Under the pieces are notes generated by a model that searched no databases, was not told where the DNA came from, and saw only the letters and a list, made by a program, of their open reading frames with translations. Both the position numbers and the translations under genes were made by a program. 64,000 bases of DNA from Lentinus brumalis. Taxonomy: Eukaryota > Basidiomycota > Agaricomycetes > Polyporales > Polyporaceae. This document shows, piece by piece, positions 10,523 to 23,632 of this stretch. Every line of letters begins with the position of its first letter. Positions within the stretch are counted from its first letter, which is position 1. The DNA lies in contig MARA01000001.1 of NCBI GenBank assembly GCA_001792895.1, forward strand, positions 2,852,001 to 2,916,000, in the 5' to 3' direction.

Positions 10523-11579
10523 AGTGAGCTGGTCTTTCATCCTGAGATCCCCTACCGACGCTGATCCTCGGCTCAGCCTCAGTCAGTATGAGATGTAATC
10601 TACTATTGCACTAATTCTGCTTCATGCTACCATGTCCGAGGCTCCGTCACGTTCCACTCTGAGCCGTCCGACATCCTCGATGCCCGCTCCTCACGACTGT
10701 ATTTGCCGTCAGACGCGACCTCTATCCGCCTGCGAGTGCGACACGTTGTCCGTAGCTGATGCCGGGACACGTCGGGGTAGTGAGACAGGCCACGTCGAGC
10801 GTTTCGAAACATGCACCAATGACACTCTCATCAAAGTTCTCGAGGCCCTTCGGAAGCTCAGAACAACAGTACGATGCTCGGCGGACCCAGCGGAAGGTGT
10901 GGCTCGCCATGTGGAATACCTTGCAGAAATCCGCGAAAAGGATGCGTTTTTTGCGTTGGTGTAGCCTGGAAGAGGATTCGTGAGATTACGTGCAGCGGTC
11001 TGTTAGCTATCGCGACTCACCGGCCCACACAGTGCGCGGGTACAAGACATCTGCATCGCGCGGTACAGTACTGCAGAATGTGTTTGTCGCCGGTGGATGG
11101 TCGTCTTTTGGGTGCGGGGGGCTGTCGGCCTTGGTGAGCCCGCCCCAGTCGATTTTCATATTGCCTGCGTGAGTCGGGGGCAGGTTCATCACTGCTCTTC
11201 TAGACGCGTTGACACCCATTCACTTTTTCAATTGGTCTGATCAAACCTGACATGCTCATCAAGTAGAGTGCTTACTTTGTCAACCGATCTATGTGACGAG
11301 CTCGTGACGGCGCGACAAATCCCTGGCAGACCGTCTCTCGTTCAAGTTGCCTCAGACACGAGAGGTCGCCCTCACACAGGAGTCACATCGCACAACGCCC
11401 AGGGTGCGCAGTATGTACCAGCCGCTCCATCTTTTTCTCGCGGCACTGCCAGCAGATTGTTCACGCCGGAAGCCCCTGGCCGCCAGCGATCTACTGCCGA
11501 CGCTGATATCTCCGAAGCACTCATCTACTTAAGCTGACCCCTGTACTCGGTATGAGCAGTGCAAATCACAATCGTCAGC
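10523..11579. other. Intergenic, no gene recognised
   Basis: There are only short overlapping frames without family resemblance. It should contain the 3' end of the uL5m transcript and the peroxidase promoter. Confidence 0.5.
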
Positions 11580-13657
11580 ATGGCGTGCCAGAAGTATCTT
11601 TCTGGCCTTCTTCTGCTCATCGCCTCCGCTTCGGGCTACACCTGGCCTAACCCCAAGCTCGACGAACTTGAGCGGCTGTTGTACGACCAGTTCGGTTTCA
11701 ATGTCCCAGGGATCCTGACCTCTGTTCTCCCGTGCAACTCGTTCGTCGAGTTCAACGGTATCGCCAATCGGTCCAACGCTGCAGACTGGATTCGGACGGT
11801 GAGATCGCGCCTGCTATTACATTCCACCATGTGGTCCTGACATATTTCCGCATTTCAGGCTTACCATGACATGGCTACGCACAATGTCAATGATGGCACC
11901 GGTGGTCTAGATGCGTCCATTCAATTCGAACTTGACAGGCCAGAGGTTTGTGCTATCATGCCGTGCAGACGACGACTTATCGTTGACCATGCGTCGTTTG
12001 TAGAACGCTGGAGACGGCTTCGACAATACAATTGGTTTCCTGACTCATGGTATCAATCGCTACGTGTCAGGTATATCTGTCACGATATCTTTCGCTCCTA
12101 CCCGTCTTGACAGTGCTCTAGTTGCTGATATCTTTGCGCTGGGCGCCGCAACCGCTGTCGAGCAATGGTGAGATGTGTGCGCATGTGGCTCCCTCAGTAA
12201 CAATCGTCTAACTCACTGTACACCAGCGGAGGTCCTAAAGTGCCTTTCCGAGGCGGTCGTATAGATGCCACGGCCGCAGGAGCTCCTGGAGTGCCGGAAC
12301 CACAAGACTCTCTAGAGTCTCACATTGCCTCCTTTGCCAAGCAAGGCTTCAACCAGACAGAGATGATCACACTTGTGGCATGCGGACACACATTTGGCGG
12401 CGTGCAGCACAGCGCTTTCCCCGACACTGTTCCAGTCCCCGCTGGGGTTGATGATATTGACGCTACATTTGACAACACGCCCTTCACCTTTGATAACGCA
12501 GTGTAAGCCCACATCATCGCCCTTTCCTCTTCGACATTGTCTGACTTTTCGCGCAGCGCGGCGGAGTACATCCATGGTACCACCAACAACCCTCTAGTTG
12601 TCGGTCACAATGATACGACCAACTCGGACAAGCGGATCTTTGGAAGCGATAATAACGCGACCATGAGCCTGTGGGTCACACATTTCGTGCCTCTCAAGCT
12701 ATCTCATTGCTTGGCCGTAGATTCGCAAACAATGCCGACCTGTTCAAGTCCACATGCGGCGGTCTCTTCGCTCGTATGTTGGATACTGTACCTAGCAGCG
12801 TTCAACTCTCCGAAGTCATCGAGCCTCTTCCGGCAAAGCCCGCGTCAATGCTCCTCAAGTACACGGGCGACAGCACGTTTAATCTCACCGGTCTTGTCCG
12901 AGTAAGTACTACGTGCTCTCCTTTGTTGGACCTCTCGCTCACTGTATTTCGCAGTTCTACAATATGCCCGAGAGCAGCTCGCGCACCGTGAAGTTTGTCT
13001 GGGCAGATCGTACCGGCAAGAAGGATCCTTCTTACTCTGTGGAGCTTGGCCACACGCCTCTCATGGCTTCACACGGGCTGAATGATGGACCTTTTACTGC
13101 GCTCTGGTATTCCGTCGGCCCTATCACGAAGAACTTCACCCTACTCGACGAAGCAGCCGGCATATCGAAGTTCTGGTTCGAGATTGACGAGGGCGACGGT
13201 TCTGCGACTAGGAACGAAGACCAAGGCGGGCTAGGCTTCGCTCTCCCAGACACCATCGTGGTCTCTGCCACGTCATGCACGGACAACGCGGTGTCTGCCA
13301 TGCGCCTTGATGTTGCCGTACGTTCGTTGTTTTTGTTACGCTGCCTCCACCTTACTGACCGGTTTTCAGGTCCTCGCGTCTGCAAATCCTTCGCGGGTGT
13401 ACGTTCGCTCCGAAGCTCTCGGTTCCATCAGCACCCCAGGAGGGACTGGCACGACGATCAAGGTTATCGAGACCGATGTCCCACCCTCGGGTAACAGCAG
13501 TAGCAACGGGCTGTACGACATATGGTCGGTGGTGCTCCCGTTCACCGCATTCACTCAGACCTCGAACCCGACCGTTGAGCTCGTCGCAGAAGTGGGAGGT
13601 GAAGAGCTGAGCACGGCTTCCTTCTTCCCTATGCAGGAGTTCCCGCACTGCGCGTAG
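11580..13657 (+). CDS. Secreted heme peroxidase (peroxidase-catalase superfamily) with long C-terminal extension
   Basis: Nine exons (11580-11798, 11859-11945, 12004-12070, 12122-12167, 12227-12502, 12557-12670, 12721-12901, 12955-13317, 13370-13657) join in frame to 546 residues. A signal peptide (KYLSGLLLLIASASG) is followed by the distal heme motif IRTAYHDMATHN, with Arg four residues before the catalytic His. Next comes a Ca-site-like DGTGGLDAS and the proximal motif TLVACGHTFGG, whose His would ligate heme iron. The peroxidase core ends near residue 330. About 200 further residues are beta-rich and lack a domain I can name. Peroxidases of this kind use H2O2 to oxidise extracellular substrates. 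The distal RTAYHD is closer to cytochrome c peroxidase and hybrid types than to lignin peroxidases (usually RLTFHD), so a ligninolytic role is not implied. Confidence 0.85.
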
Positions 13658-14348
13658 CTCGTTAGCACTTACACAAGTAGTACTTGTTAGTAGTCCCTTC
13701 TTAGGTGTTTACTTATGCGAGCGTCGTGTTTGTGGATGTTTGGTCGGCTGGCAGAAGGGCCAAAATTTGCGGTTGCCGGCGCTTGGAGGCGTGTCTTCCT
13801 TCCGCCTCGACGTCGACGCCTGCACGGACGTTCGGTGAGTACAGCTTCCAGCTACAACTTTATGTGATGAGCTTCTTGCTGTGCACCAGTCGGATACTTC
13901 AGACGACAAACACCCTGTTCCTCTTTATACGCTTGAGGATCCTGAACTTTCCCTTTTTCGCAATCTGATCGACGACAAGGGACTGACATGTTGCTTCTTC
14001 AGGTTAGCCTCGTTATCTGTGGTCGCCGGGACTCGCGTTAGGTGTGTCAAGCTCATACCTGTATCTGTAGTACATGTAGACCTCGTCTGTTGGATGGAAG
14101 ACATTTTCCTTTTGGATGCATTGAAACGTATGTCCAAGAAGCTACCGAGCATCCCTCGTTAGTCATTGTGACTTTATCACACGCACCTGCTTCTGCTAAG
14201 TATAAGTCTCGAACATCGTAGAGTAGGTAGTCTGTTACACCGTTACGATTCACCAGGCGACACATGTACACCTACAGAGTGACAACACGGCAGTGTGCCG
14301 ACAGCCGAGTACTTACACGTACTCTACATATGGATCGTGACCATCGCT
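13658..14348. other. Intergenic between convergent peroxidase and DUG2 genes
   Basis: No supportable coding sequence is seen. It should hold two 3' ends. Confidence 0.5.
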
Positions 14349-17300
14349 CTACAATGAGTCGTCTGTGACGGTATCCGTCAGCGGTGGACGAGAGATGCCA
14401 GCGACATTGGCGAGGAACCGCTCCACGACACGCTTGCCCCGTCGAAGGTTAGACAGCGATATGCGTTCGTTCGGCAGGTGGGCTTGGTCCTGTCGGGCAG
14501 TCCATCAGCCAGTAGATCGAACACCATCGTACCCTCAAAGTCACATACCGTGCTCTGTCCGAGCGGGAGGTGGAGGGCGTGACAAGCAAACTCCTTCTCC
14601 AGGTACGGAATGGAGGGTATGGACTGCCGGTAAGCCGTCAGTGTCAGATCGAGGAAGGCAAGCAAACACGCTCCTCACCCCTCCTTCTCGGATACGCAGC
14701 GGCTCCACTGCCCACTCGTCTCTCACCGCATCCTCGAGCGCATGGAACCAGGTATCGTCCAGGTTCCCGAGCCACCAATCTGCCATATGATCAATAGTCA
14801 CCTAGTATCAGGAGATTGAATAAGAGACTCGCGCATGAACAGAGTTCCACTCACGCTGAGTCTGTTTGGAGACTTCATCTTCTCGAACCGGGTCTTCAAA
14901 TAATCTTGGACGGTCGACGCGATAGTCTCCAAGTCCTGATCGGGTACGATCCGTACTGAGACGTGTGCCTTGACCTTCGAGGGAATGACGGTCGAATCTG
15001 CATAGCGTCTTCAGTCTGCCGACAGTTCACAACAACGACAGATGGTGTTACTCACTCCTTGGTCCCGACACCTCGACGTTGTGCACTGTGAGCGACGGCT
15101 CGCGCCACCGCGCTGCCAGCAACGAGGCCGCTGTCTGCGTGACGCTAGAGAGGACCTTGTATGATCGTCGTTCCTCTTCTGTGAGAGCCCGAACGCTGTC
15201 ATCTGCGCGATACAGTGAGATGCATTGCTGGCTCCCAAGCACCGGCACTCACAGAAGTTGGGGATGGCGACCTTGTTCGAATCATCAGTCAGCATCCCGA
15301 GCAGCTTCAACCTGTATGTCGCACATTCAGTGCTGCGCGCAGAACAGACACAGTCCGGTGCAGTGGGATGCGCACATATCCAACATCGGTTCGCGCGTTG
15401 CGCCACCGTCCACACCGGAGTGCAGGTCCGGACCCTCGTTCGAGATCTAGTGACTTCATGAGAGCACGCCTCAGCGCTAGCACCGCGACGGACGGACCTC
15501 GACGTTGCAATGCACGACTCCCCGCAGTCCGTAGGTGATACACGGAGTGTCCTCCGCGATCCAGGTTGAATTACTGCAATTCTGTCAGCAAGAGACCCCA
15601 TGCGTCACAGGTCGGCCTACCTGACAAGGATGGCATCAATATGCCCGATCTTGTCCTGTATCCAACACTTGTCAGCAGGCCGTCTGCTGCGCCTGTCTCA
15701 TTGTCAGCGTACCTTGTGTCGCTTCACGGTCTCGGCGAACCCGCCACTTCCAGCCTCCTCCTCGCCTTCCACCAGCATGACAAGATCGACACCCAGCGCG
15801 CGACGCGCAAGCAGGTCCGCAGCAGCGCAGGCGACTGCCATGACAGGGCCCTTATTATCCGTGGCACCTCGACCGTAGAGGTAGCCGTTCCGTCCAGTGA
15901 GCGTGAACGGATCTGACGTCCAGCCTTCTCGTCGTGCAGAGATCACATCGTAGTGCCCATAGAACAAGATGCGGGGTTTGGGTGTCACTGTGTGCGTGCC
16001 ATGGAAAGTGGCAAGCACCAGCGGGTTTGTCGTGGCTCCGGTGGGTAGCTATGGAAGCGACATTCAGCGGTACGTCTATTGGTTGACAAAAGAGTGTACC
16101 TACCAACGACGCGTCGGCGCCGAGCTGTGTGAAGCACTTGCGGAGCCATATTGCAGCCTGTCGACAGTCTTCCTTGTGCGGAAGTGAGTTGCTCACGCTT
16201 GGGATCGAGACGAATTTTGTAAGTCCGTGGACCAAAATGTCTAGAGTCTCGCGTCAACCAGACAGTTGCCGAGTCTGTCTCCATGAGCCTTACCGTTGAT
16301 GCTCTTCGAGATATCTGCATAACCGCCGAAACCGCCAATATCTGACAACGCTTGGCTACTCGCAGTCGGCAGACCGATCTCCCATATCTGTCCCCGTCGT
16401 GAGCGGGGGTACGGACTGCGGTATGAACGCAGGAGGGCTCGCCTTTATCGTGTCATCGTTGGCACCTGTCACGAGAGCATATTTCTCGTCATTCTCCGAC
16501 GACAACGTAGGCAAACGCGTGATGATGGAGGACAAGACTATGCCGTTGTGACCTCGCCAGGACCCAGTCAAATCGAACGATGACGACCAGCGCTATGCGT
16601 GGAAGTGTTATGTTTCACATCACCGATAATTCGCATGTTCCCGTACATACCTGTATATCTCCATTTGCTGAACAGACATATAGATCCGAATGCAGCATTG
16701 ACATTGACAATATGTCGACGTTCTGACCCATGAACGTCAGTAGTGCACGACACCGTGAGAGCAAGACACCTGACGCACCTCCACGACGAGCAGTGTTCGG
16801 ACAAGCGTCCGTGTTTCGAGGTCCCAGACCTTGACAAGCCCGTCTTGACACCCGGCGTACACGGTATCGCCTCTGACGACAAGCGCGAGAACTGCTCCGG
16901 CATCGCAATCGAACGTATGGGCGAGCCGGGGTACGCCATTTGAAGACCTCTCTTCGGGGAGCTGCCAAAGCTACAGTGCAACGCCGTCAATACCGCAAGT
17001 TCATGACGGTGCCGACATCAATACCTTGACAGTCGAATCTCCGCTGCCAGTGACAAGTTGCAAGTGGTGACCCTGACCCCTCCGGAAGGGAGAATCGTCG
17101 GAGCCTTCGCGGTTGCTCGGCAACAAGGCCATGCAGTAGACATATCCATAGTGAGCAGAGTAGATCACACTCTCCGGCGGTACCTGGAAGACCGCAATAG
17201 GGGCCTTTATTGTTTCTAGCTGTATGCAGGATGTGTCCGGCGGCGTCCTGGAGCCGGTAGAAGAATCGGAGGGAGGAGTGGTCGACAGCAAGGTAGCGGG

Positions 17301-18126
17301 CAGGCATGATGCGCAGGTCGGATTCCGAGCGTTGAGGTCGGCAGGTCGTCGGGTGTACTGTGGATAGCTGTCGAAGAATTTGTGGGCTTTCCTCGAAGTC
17401 GGAGTAGAGCGCCCGCTAGAGATCAGGCTGTCCGAAGCGAGAGGCGGCCTGGGCGTAATGAGATCGGGGACTGCGAATGAGAAAGAGAACCACTGCAAGG
17501 AGGTGTCCTGGCATCCAAAGTATATCGTTTGAGAGTAAGGATTCCAGGCCAGAGAGAACAAGTCGCCGCAGTCATTCTCTAGGTGCGGGTGCAGAAGGTA
17601 CAGAGGACATAAGGTGCGCGTGTCCCAGACCTAAAGGAAAGGAGTCAGGATGAGTCAAAGAGAGACATCCGAGTTCATTACGCACACGTATCGTGCTATC
17701 ACCTGTAGGAATGCAGTCAATAGTCAACAGAGAAAAAATGAGGAAACGGGGCTGTGGTACTCACCTGATGCACTGAAGAGCCAGTGCCTGTCTGGGGCGT
17801 ACTCGAGAGCAAGGATGCTGCCGGTATGACCACTCCAGACAGCGCGCAGGGTAAATGTCTCCTTGTCCCAGACCTGTGACGACGTATAGTGAGTGCATAC
17901 CGGAAGTGTACACTGCACTGATGCTTACATAGATTTGGCCATCTTGGCTCCCCGTGTAGATGTTGCCGTCGTCGGCGGCAAGGCTCAAAACAGAGCTGTG
18001 GAGCTGTTGTAGAGAATGGAACAGTTGTGGATGTTGCTGCGGATCAGCCACGTTCCTGCTGAGAGAAGCTAGAGATTTCGTTGGAAAGGCGGGACGAAAG
18101 AAGGGAGGCAATACATGAGGAGACAT
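14349..18126 (-). CDS. DUG2: Dug2-type protein: WD40 domain fused to M20 metallopeptidase (glutathione degradation)
   Basis: The N-terminal half is a WD40 propeller: DGNIYTGSQDGQIY, VWDKETFTLRAVWSGHTGSILALEYAP, VWDTRTLCPLY, LVTGSGDSTVKV, VYAGCQDGLVKVWDLETRTL and LVTGANDDTIK. The C-terminal half is an M20 peptidase with metal ligands in ILFYGHYDV, YGRGATDNKG and MLVEGEEEAGSGG. The last exon ends TDTVTDDSL. This WD40-M20 fusion is the known architecture of yeast Dug2, which with the Dug3 amidotransferase cleaves glutathione in the cytosol, with Dug1 acting on the Cys-Gly product. The gene is split by more than a dozen short introns and encodes roughly 900 residues. The M20 metal and catalytic residues are present. 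Neither DUG1 nor DUG3 is in the window. Confidence 0.88.
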
Positions 18127-19273
18127 TGTGGCGTCACAGCGCTTGGGTCGACGTACGGTCGGGGATGACTGGAGACAAAGGCGGGGCAGCGGCCATGTGT
18201 TCTTTATACTGCTGGCCTTCGTGAGACGCGTCGTCGGCGACGTTCGAATGGAGAAGACGGTATTGGCAGGAGGCAGGAGGCAGGGGGCAAGTCAGTCCAG
18301 ACGTGCGCGCTCCGCCATGCGAGAAGCGCGTGTTGCGATTGGGCTGTCCACTCGCGCAACCGTCCACTACCTCCATCTCCATCTCCGCAAAGTATTCAAA
18401 TTGTTTCCTGCTTCACCACAGCATCTCGCAAGTCAACCTCCGGAGCGTTGAAACGCGGAGCTACGCCTCAAGGCATCAAGTTTGACTACTTATATTAATC
18501 GCGCTTCACAGCAGTCGATCATAAAGCACGCCGGCCTAGAAATAAGGTTGGCGTCCTCAAGTCATTCACGCCATGCAGGATGCATGATCTGGGGCCAGAG
18601 CTGGGCCAGAGGCTCGTTAAGCCTGCCTTATCGTTGACAGCCCGTTCAGCGCATGCTCGGGTGTGCGCAGGCGTGCATAGCACATCAGGTCTCCTCTGCG
18701 ACTTGCGGTATACTGAAGGCCCGCCAGGTCTGCACACGACAGTCTAGCCCAACGTCTATGCACTCACATTTGTCGGAAGGCAGCAGGCTCGACGCCGTCC
18801 CTCATGACGTTGGCCGCCTCGAGGAGACAAGGACTCCGACTCGACGTCGAGTCTGTCATGCGAGGTCCGAGGAAGAAGCCAAAGGTTGACCGACCCATAG
18901 CGTACCGGTTCAACTCCCATGTTTATGGTACTACTATGTAGCTATGACACTGCGCCAAGCAGGACAGGAAGACGACGGTCGGAGAGAGCATGAGGTTACT
19001 GCACGCTGTCTCGGTCTGGACTGTGGCAGTGGCACGACTAGAATCGCCCGGGTAAAGTCGGAAGGATTCAAACTAAGCTACAGGGGAAATCAATGTGGAT
19101 CAACAAAGTTCAGACTCCGAAAGGGTGAGCTCACTCCGTCTGAAGATAATGTGGCGTGAACTTACGGTGACAACAGCTGCTCCGAGCGCTCGGGGTCGGC
19201 ACCATCTTCACCACTGACTACGACGACGACTGCTACAACTCTGCTGCAGCGACACGAAACACGCTCGAGCAAA
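18127..19273. promoter_or_regulatory. Divergent intergenic region between DUG2 and FZO1
   Basis: No gene is recognised in this 1.15-kb gap, which separates two divergent genes and must contain both promoters. A GGTTCAA word near 18907 was checked as a tRNA T-loop and does not form a stem. Confidence 0.45.
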
Positions 19274-22017
19274 ATGGCTCTATCGTACATCCCCGGCGCT
19301 GCGCGCGTAGGGTCGCCGCAGCCTACGGTGGAGAGCTCAACCAAACATCTCACCGAAGGAGTCCAGGAGGCGTATATTGAGCATAAGAACAGGTAAGCAC
19401 CTTTTCGCGGTCGGGTGGTCCTCTCGAGGCTTTTGGCGGGTATGGGCACGGTGGAGGTGGGACGCGGGCATTAGGGGCATGACGGCGGGCTGATTGGACA
19501 TCCTCGGACTGAGCACCCGACCGGTCAATGCAATCACGTACACTAGTCTAATCCGCTCGTAGATTGCTCAAAGCATTGGACTCCACGAAGGCTATCCTCG
19601 GTGACCTCAGGAACTTCAACAAGGATGATTGGGTTGTCCGCTATCCTCAGCTGCAGGAACAAGCCGAACCGACCGATCCCTCCCCCTCCCCTGCTGCTCC
19701 CAAGCGCAAGAGTGTGCGCCGCTCTCTCTCCTTCCCCGACGAGCCGTCTTTCCAGGCGGAAGTTATCGTCCGTCCCGCAAAGGCCGGTCTGACCCGTTCG
19801 GTCACCCTGGCTTCGATTGCCGACAAGGAGGAAGAGCCCGCAACGGCGGAGGGCGATGAAGACCGTCTGGTTTCCCATGCTGAGGCAGGCGACTTCCATG
19901 TTTTCCGTCTCGACCTGAAGCTTGGTGCACATGGTTCGTCCTCTTCCCCTGCTGCGTTGGTGGCGCAACTCGAGAAGTCGTCCATCGCGAACCTTTTGGA
20001 CGACCGCATCTTGAACGCTGTCAATCATCTCGACAAGCTCCGGCTGCGTGTTGAGGACACTTCCTCCAAGGTCCTTGTCACTGGTGATCTGAATGCCGGG
20101 AAGTCGACGTTCGTCAACGCGCTGCTTCGTCGGGAAGTGATGCCGGTTGATCAGCAACCGTGCACCACCGCGTTCTGTGAGGTCCACGACGCGACGGAGA
20201 ACGGCGGCAAGGAGGAGGTTCACGTGTTGAAGGCAGGGACTACCTACTCGCCCAACGACGAGACAACCTTTTCCCGTGCTACCCTCTCTGATCTGGACTC
20301 CATCGTTTCCGAGAACGAGGACGAATCGCAGGTGCTCAAGGTCTACCTCGCCGACCCTCGTGACCCGCAAGCGTCGCTCCTTAGCAACGGCATCGTCGAT
20401 ATTTCTCTGATCGACGCTCCGGGTTTGAACCGCGACAACACTCACACCACTCGCGTCTTCGCCCGCCAGGAGGAGATCGATGTTGTGGTATTCGTCGTCT
20501 CTGCGGAGAACCACTTCACGCTATCGGCGAAGGAGTTCTTGATCAACGCCAGCCACGAGAAGGCGTATCTCTTCATTGTAGTCAACAAGTACGAGCAAAT
20601 TAGGGACAAGGCCAAGTGCAGGCGTCTCGTGCTCGAGCAGATCAAACAGCTCAGCCCGCGCACGTACGAGGACGCTGAGGATCTCGTCCACTTTGTTGAC
20701 TCGCAGCAAGCCTTGCACGAGGACACCGCTCCGTTCACCAACCTCCAGTCTGCCCTTCGCTCGTTCGTGCTCGTCAAGCGCTCGAAGTCCAAGCTGGCCC
20801 CTGCGTCGACTTACCTCACGAAGCTGCTCTCCGACGTCGATCTCCTCGTTGGCGCCAACGCCATCGTTGCGGAGACGGAACTCGAACGCGCTCGTGACGA
20901 CCTCAACCGCGTCCGCCCTGTTCTCGAGAAGATGAAGAACAGCCGGGAGGCGCTGGAGGAGACTCTGGAGTCTGTCGAAGAAAACGGCGCCTCGCGCACT
21001 CGCACTCGTACCAAGGAGCTGCTCGCCGACGCGGTTGAGCGCGTTGGTCAGGGCAAGCTCGGCGTCGACTCCCCGTCCGTCCGCCTCCCTTCCTACCCCG
21101 GTCTTCTCGGCATCTGGGACTACGCCCGCGAGGTCCGTCGCGCGCTGCTCGCCAGTCTCGACTTTGCGGTCAAGCTCTCCGAGGACGAGGCGCGCGTAGT
21201 CACGACGGAGGCGGTCAGCAAGATCTCCCAGCTTGGGGACACGCACCTCCCGGAGGGCGTCGAGCGCTCCCGGCGGGTGTTCATGCCCGAGGCCATGTTC
21301 TCCACCCGCGTCGACAAGAAGGGTAACCGTCACACGAAGCAGGGCTCCCGCACGGTCGTCGCTGGCGGGCTCTACGGGCTCGGTATCGGTCTCGCGCAGC
21401 GCCCGGAGATGCTGGAGACGACGTTCTTCGACCTGTTCGATGTCCACCACCAGTTCTGGGTGCACTTTGGCGAGGGCAAGGGCGACGAGTCGGAGGACAT
21501 GGCTGTCAGCACGCTCGGGTACGCATCCGTCGGTCTCGGTGCGCTCACCATGGTCGGCGGCAAGGTGGTCGGCGCCCGCAGCCTGTTCGAGGGGGTCGTC
21601 CGCCTGTGGGACCTCTTCGAGAACGAGTCTGCCCGCAAGTGGGCCGCTCCGGTGCTCGGCGCCGTCACGATCGGGCTTGCGACGTACCTCATCCTCGAGC
21701 TCCCGAGCACGATTCCGAAGACGGTCGGGCGCAGGATCAAGGCGAGCCTGGCGAAGGAGGCGGAGGAGAAGGGCGAGGAAGGGTTGTTCGTGGGCGCGAA
21801 TGCGTCGCGGGTGAGCCGCGAGACGCGGAAGGTGCTGAGGCTTGCGTCGTGGGACCTGCGGGAGCGGTTCCGGGCGGCGATGGAGGAGCGGGGGCGCGAG
21901 GTGCATGGTGCGGAGGAGACGGAGCGGCGGGCGAAGAAGGCTCTCGACTGGTTCCACGAGGTCGAGCAGCGCGCGGGCGAGGTGCGGCAGTCCGTGGTGC
22001 TCGTCAACGACGCATGA
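19274..22017 (+). CDS. FZO1: Mitofusin, mitochondrial outer-membrane fusion GTPase (Fzo1)
   Basis: Two exons (19274-19392 and 19563-22017, with a 169-bp intron) give 857 residues, matching fungal Fzo1. The dynamin-type GTPase domain shows G1 GDLNAGKSTFVNALL, the G2 threonine in QPCTTAFCEV, G3 DAPGLNRD and G4 VNKYEQ. A heptad-repeat region follows (ARDDLNRVRPVLEKMKNSREALE). Near residue 700 a hydrophobic stretch (WAAPVLGAVTIGLATYLILEL) fits the C-terminal membrane anchor, followed by a second coiled coil. Fzo1 tethers and fuses mitochondrial outer membranes. The frame is entirely intact over 2.4 kb, including many C runs, in contrast to the frame breaks in nearby genes. Confidence 0.95.
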
Positions 22018-22488
22018 GCACCGTCACTCTCGCGCATACTTTATCTGTACGCCCCTCTCCACCCTGGTTATATGACTGGATTCCCTGTTTGCTTTCACCT
22101 CGTAAATCCTTATAGCCTTCTCGCCGCGGCACCATGCCCGCAAGGTCCCGCCTTACTCTTACTCTTTGAGAGCTACTGCTCGCGCCTCTGCGGAGTGCGC
22201 TGTGCATGACGACCTTAGACTTCCTCCACTCGACCTTGCTCACACTCGTTCTACGGTATGATGTTTACTACGCCACCTCCCCACGTTTTTTAAGTTACGA
22301 CTTGCATGTATTACTTGTACGAAACGGAAACAGACCGATGCAACCGAGCTCATGCTCGTATTGTTTATACCTGTGCCGTGCTCGGGGTGTACGAACGCCG
22401 AAATTGAGGTTAAGGCTCCTTGTTGCAATCTCGCACTCGCACAAGACACTTTGGGCAGTAAAATTGTCCTAAGTTACGACGATATTGT
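22018..22488. other. Intergenic between convergent FZO1 and ATP4
   Basis: It contains two 3' untranslated ends. No gene is seen. Confidence 0.6.
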
Positions 22489-23485
22489 CTAGATGGCCTT
22501 GTTCTTGATGAGCTCTGCACGGAAAAGCACGTCAGCAGGCCGCCTCACGATCCAGCAAAACACAACGCACGCTCGATCTCGGCCACGGCGCCGGCAAGAA
22601 TGTCCTTTTGGGTCTTCTCGTTGTTGAGGTTCTTGAGGACGTTCTCGACGACGGACTTGACGAGGTCAGCCTGCTCGCTCTCCTTTGCCTGCTGCTCGAA
22701 GCGGACCCAGCTGTCGAGGACGGCCTTGACCTCGGAGGCGAGGGCGACCTTCTGGCGCTGGACGAAGGCCTCGGACTCGAGCTGGGCGGTCTCCTGCTCG
22801 GCGGGGGCGCGTCAGCTGTGAGCGGGGAGGAGAGTGCGAAAGTATGATACAGACCTTGGAAAGGGCAAAGAGACCCTCGGTGACGGCGACGACATCCTTC
22901 ATCTGCTCAACAGACTCGATGCGCTCCTTGACGACCTGGGTGTGCTCCGTGCGCGACGCGTTGAGGATGTCGCGGACGCGCTTGATGTGGCCCTCTGCCC
23001 AGTCCCGGTAGGGCTCCTTGACGGCCTGTGGAGAGGGAGAGTGAGCACTGCGGATGCCGGCACCGGGAGGAGGGGCACCTTGTAGATGAAGGAGATGAGG
23101 ATGAAAAACCCGGCGGCGATGACCGACTCTTCGTTCACAACGTAGAGCTCCTGGGAGATGGCAGTGGCCAGGAGACCGGTGCCGAGGATGACGGAGCCAG
23201 TTTTTGTGACGAGGCCGGGGAGGAGGGAAGGCTGTTGACGATTTGTGCGGCGCGCTCTTCCGGAGGGGGCTTGGACGCGCTGGCCATGCCGCGGCTGCAC
23301 GAAGGGTCAGTCGTTGCGGACGGGGGCGAGTCGGGCGCAAACTCACGCGGCGAGCACCCGCGGGACAGCAGAGACGGCCTGGGGCCTGACTCGGGAGGCT
23401 GCGACGGCGGTGAGTGGCAGCTGCGAGGGCACAGAGTGGGCGTACCTGATGCCCTGAGGGAAGAGACAGCGATCCTGGACGCCAT
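22489..23485 (-). CDS. ATP4: Mitochondrial F1Fo-ATP synthase subunit b (peripheral stalk)
   Basis: The start at 23485 gives a Ser/Arg-rich targeting peptide (MASRIAVSSLRAS) split by two small introns. The subunit b body follows: PPPEERAAQIVNSLPSS, LVTKTGSVILGTGLLATAISQELY, VIAAGFFILISFIYK (membrane hairpin), YRDWAEGHIKRVRDIL, RIESVEQMKDVV and a long helical stalk ending LIKNKAI. There are about six exons. The frame breaks between SLPSS and LVTKTG at a C run (GGGG on the plus strand, 23217-23220); one additional C gives the family sequence SSPGLVTKTG. The protein anchors the stator of ATP synthase in the inner membrane. It is divergent from the syntaxin gene, with only 147 bp between start codons. 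Confidence 0.9.
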
Positions 23486-23632
23486 GGACGATGGGAGATG
23501 AGTGCTGGCCGTCGTCGCCGGCAGCGAGCAACTCTTCGCCCCCGTGCGAATCCCGTCCCGAGTTCTCACGACCCGAGCGCCCGTCGCAGTCGCAGGCGCG
23601 TCGTCCTCCACACTCGTCCAGCAGCGACCGCA
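23486..23632. promoter_or_regulatory. Compact bidirectional promoter ATP4 / syntaxin
   Basis: Only 147 bp separate the two divergent start codons, so both core promoters and both 5' leaders must share this segment. Confidence 0.55.

Noticed and set aside
18895..18930. GGTTCAACTCC resembling a tRNA T-arm
   Set aside because: The flanking five bases do not pair, and no other arm is present.
20521..21957. 478-codon minus-strand frame inside FZO1
   Set aside because: It is a shadow of the intact mitofusin frame in GC-rich sequence, with no family resemblance.
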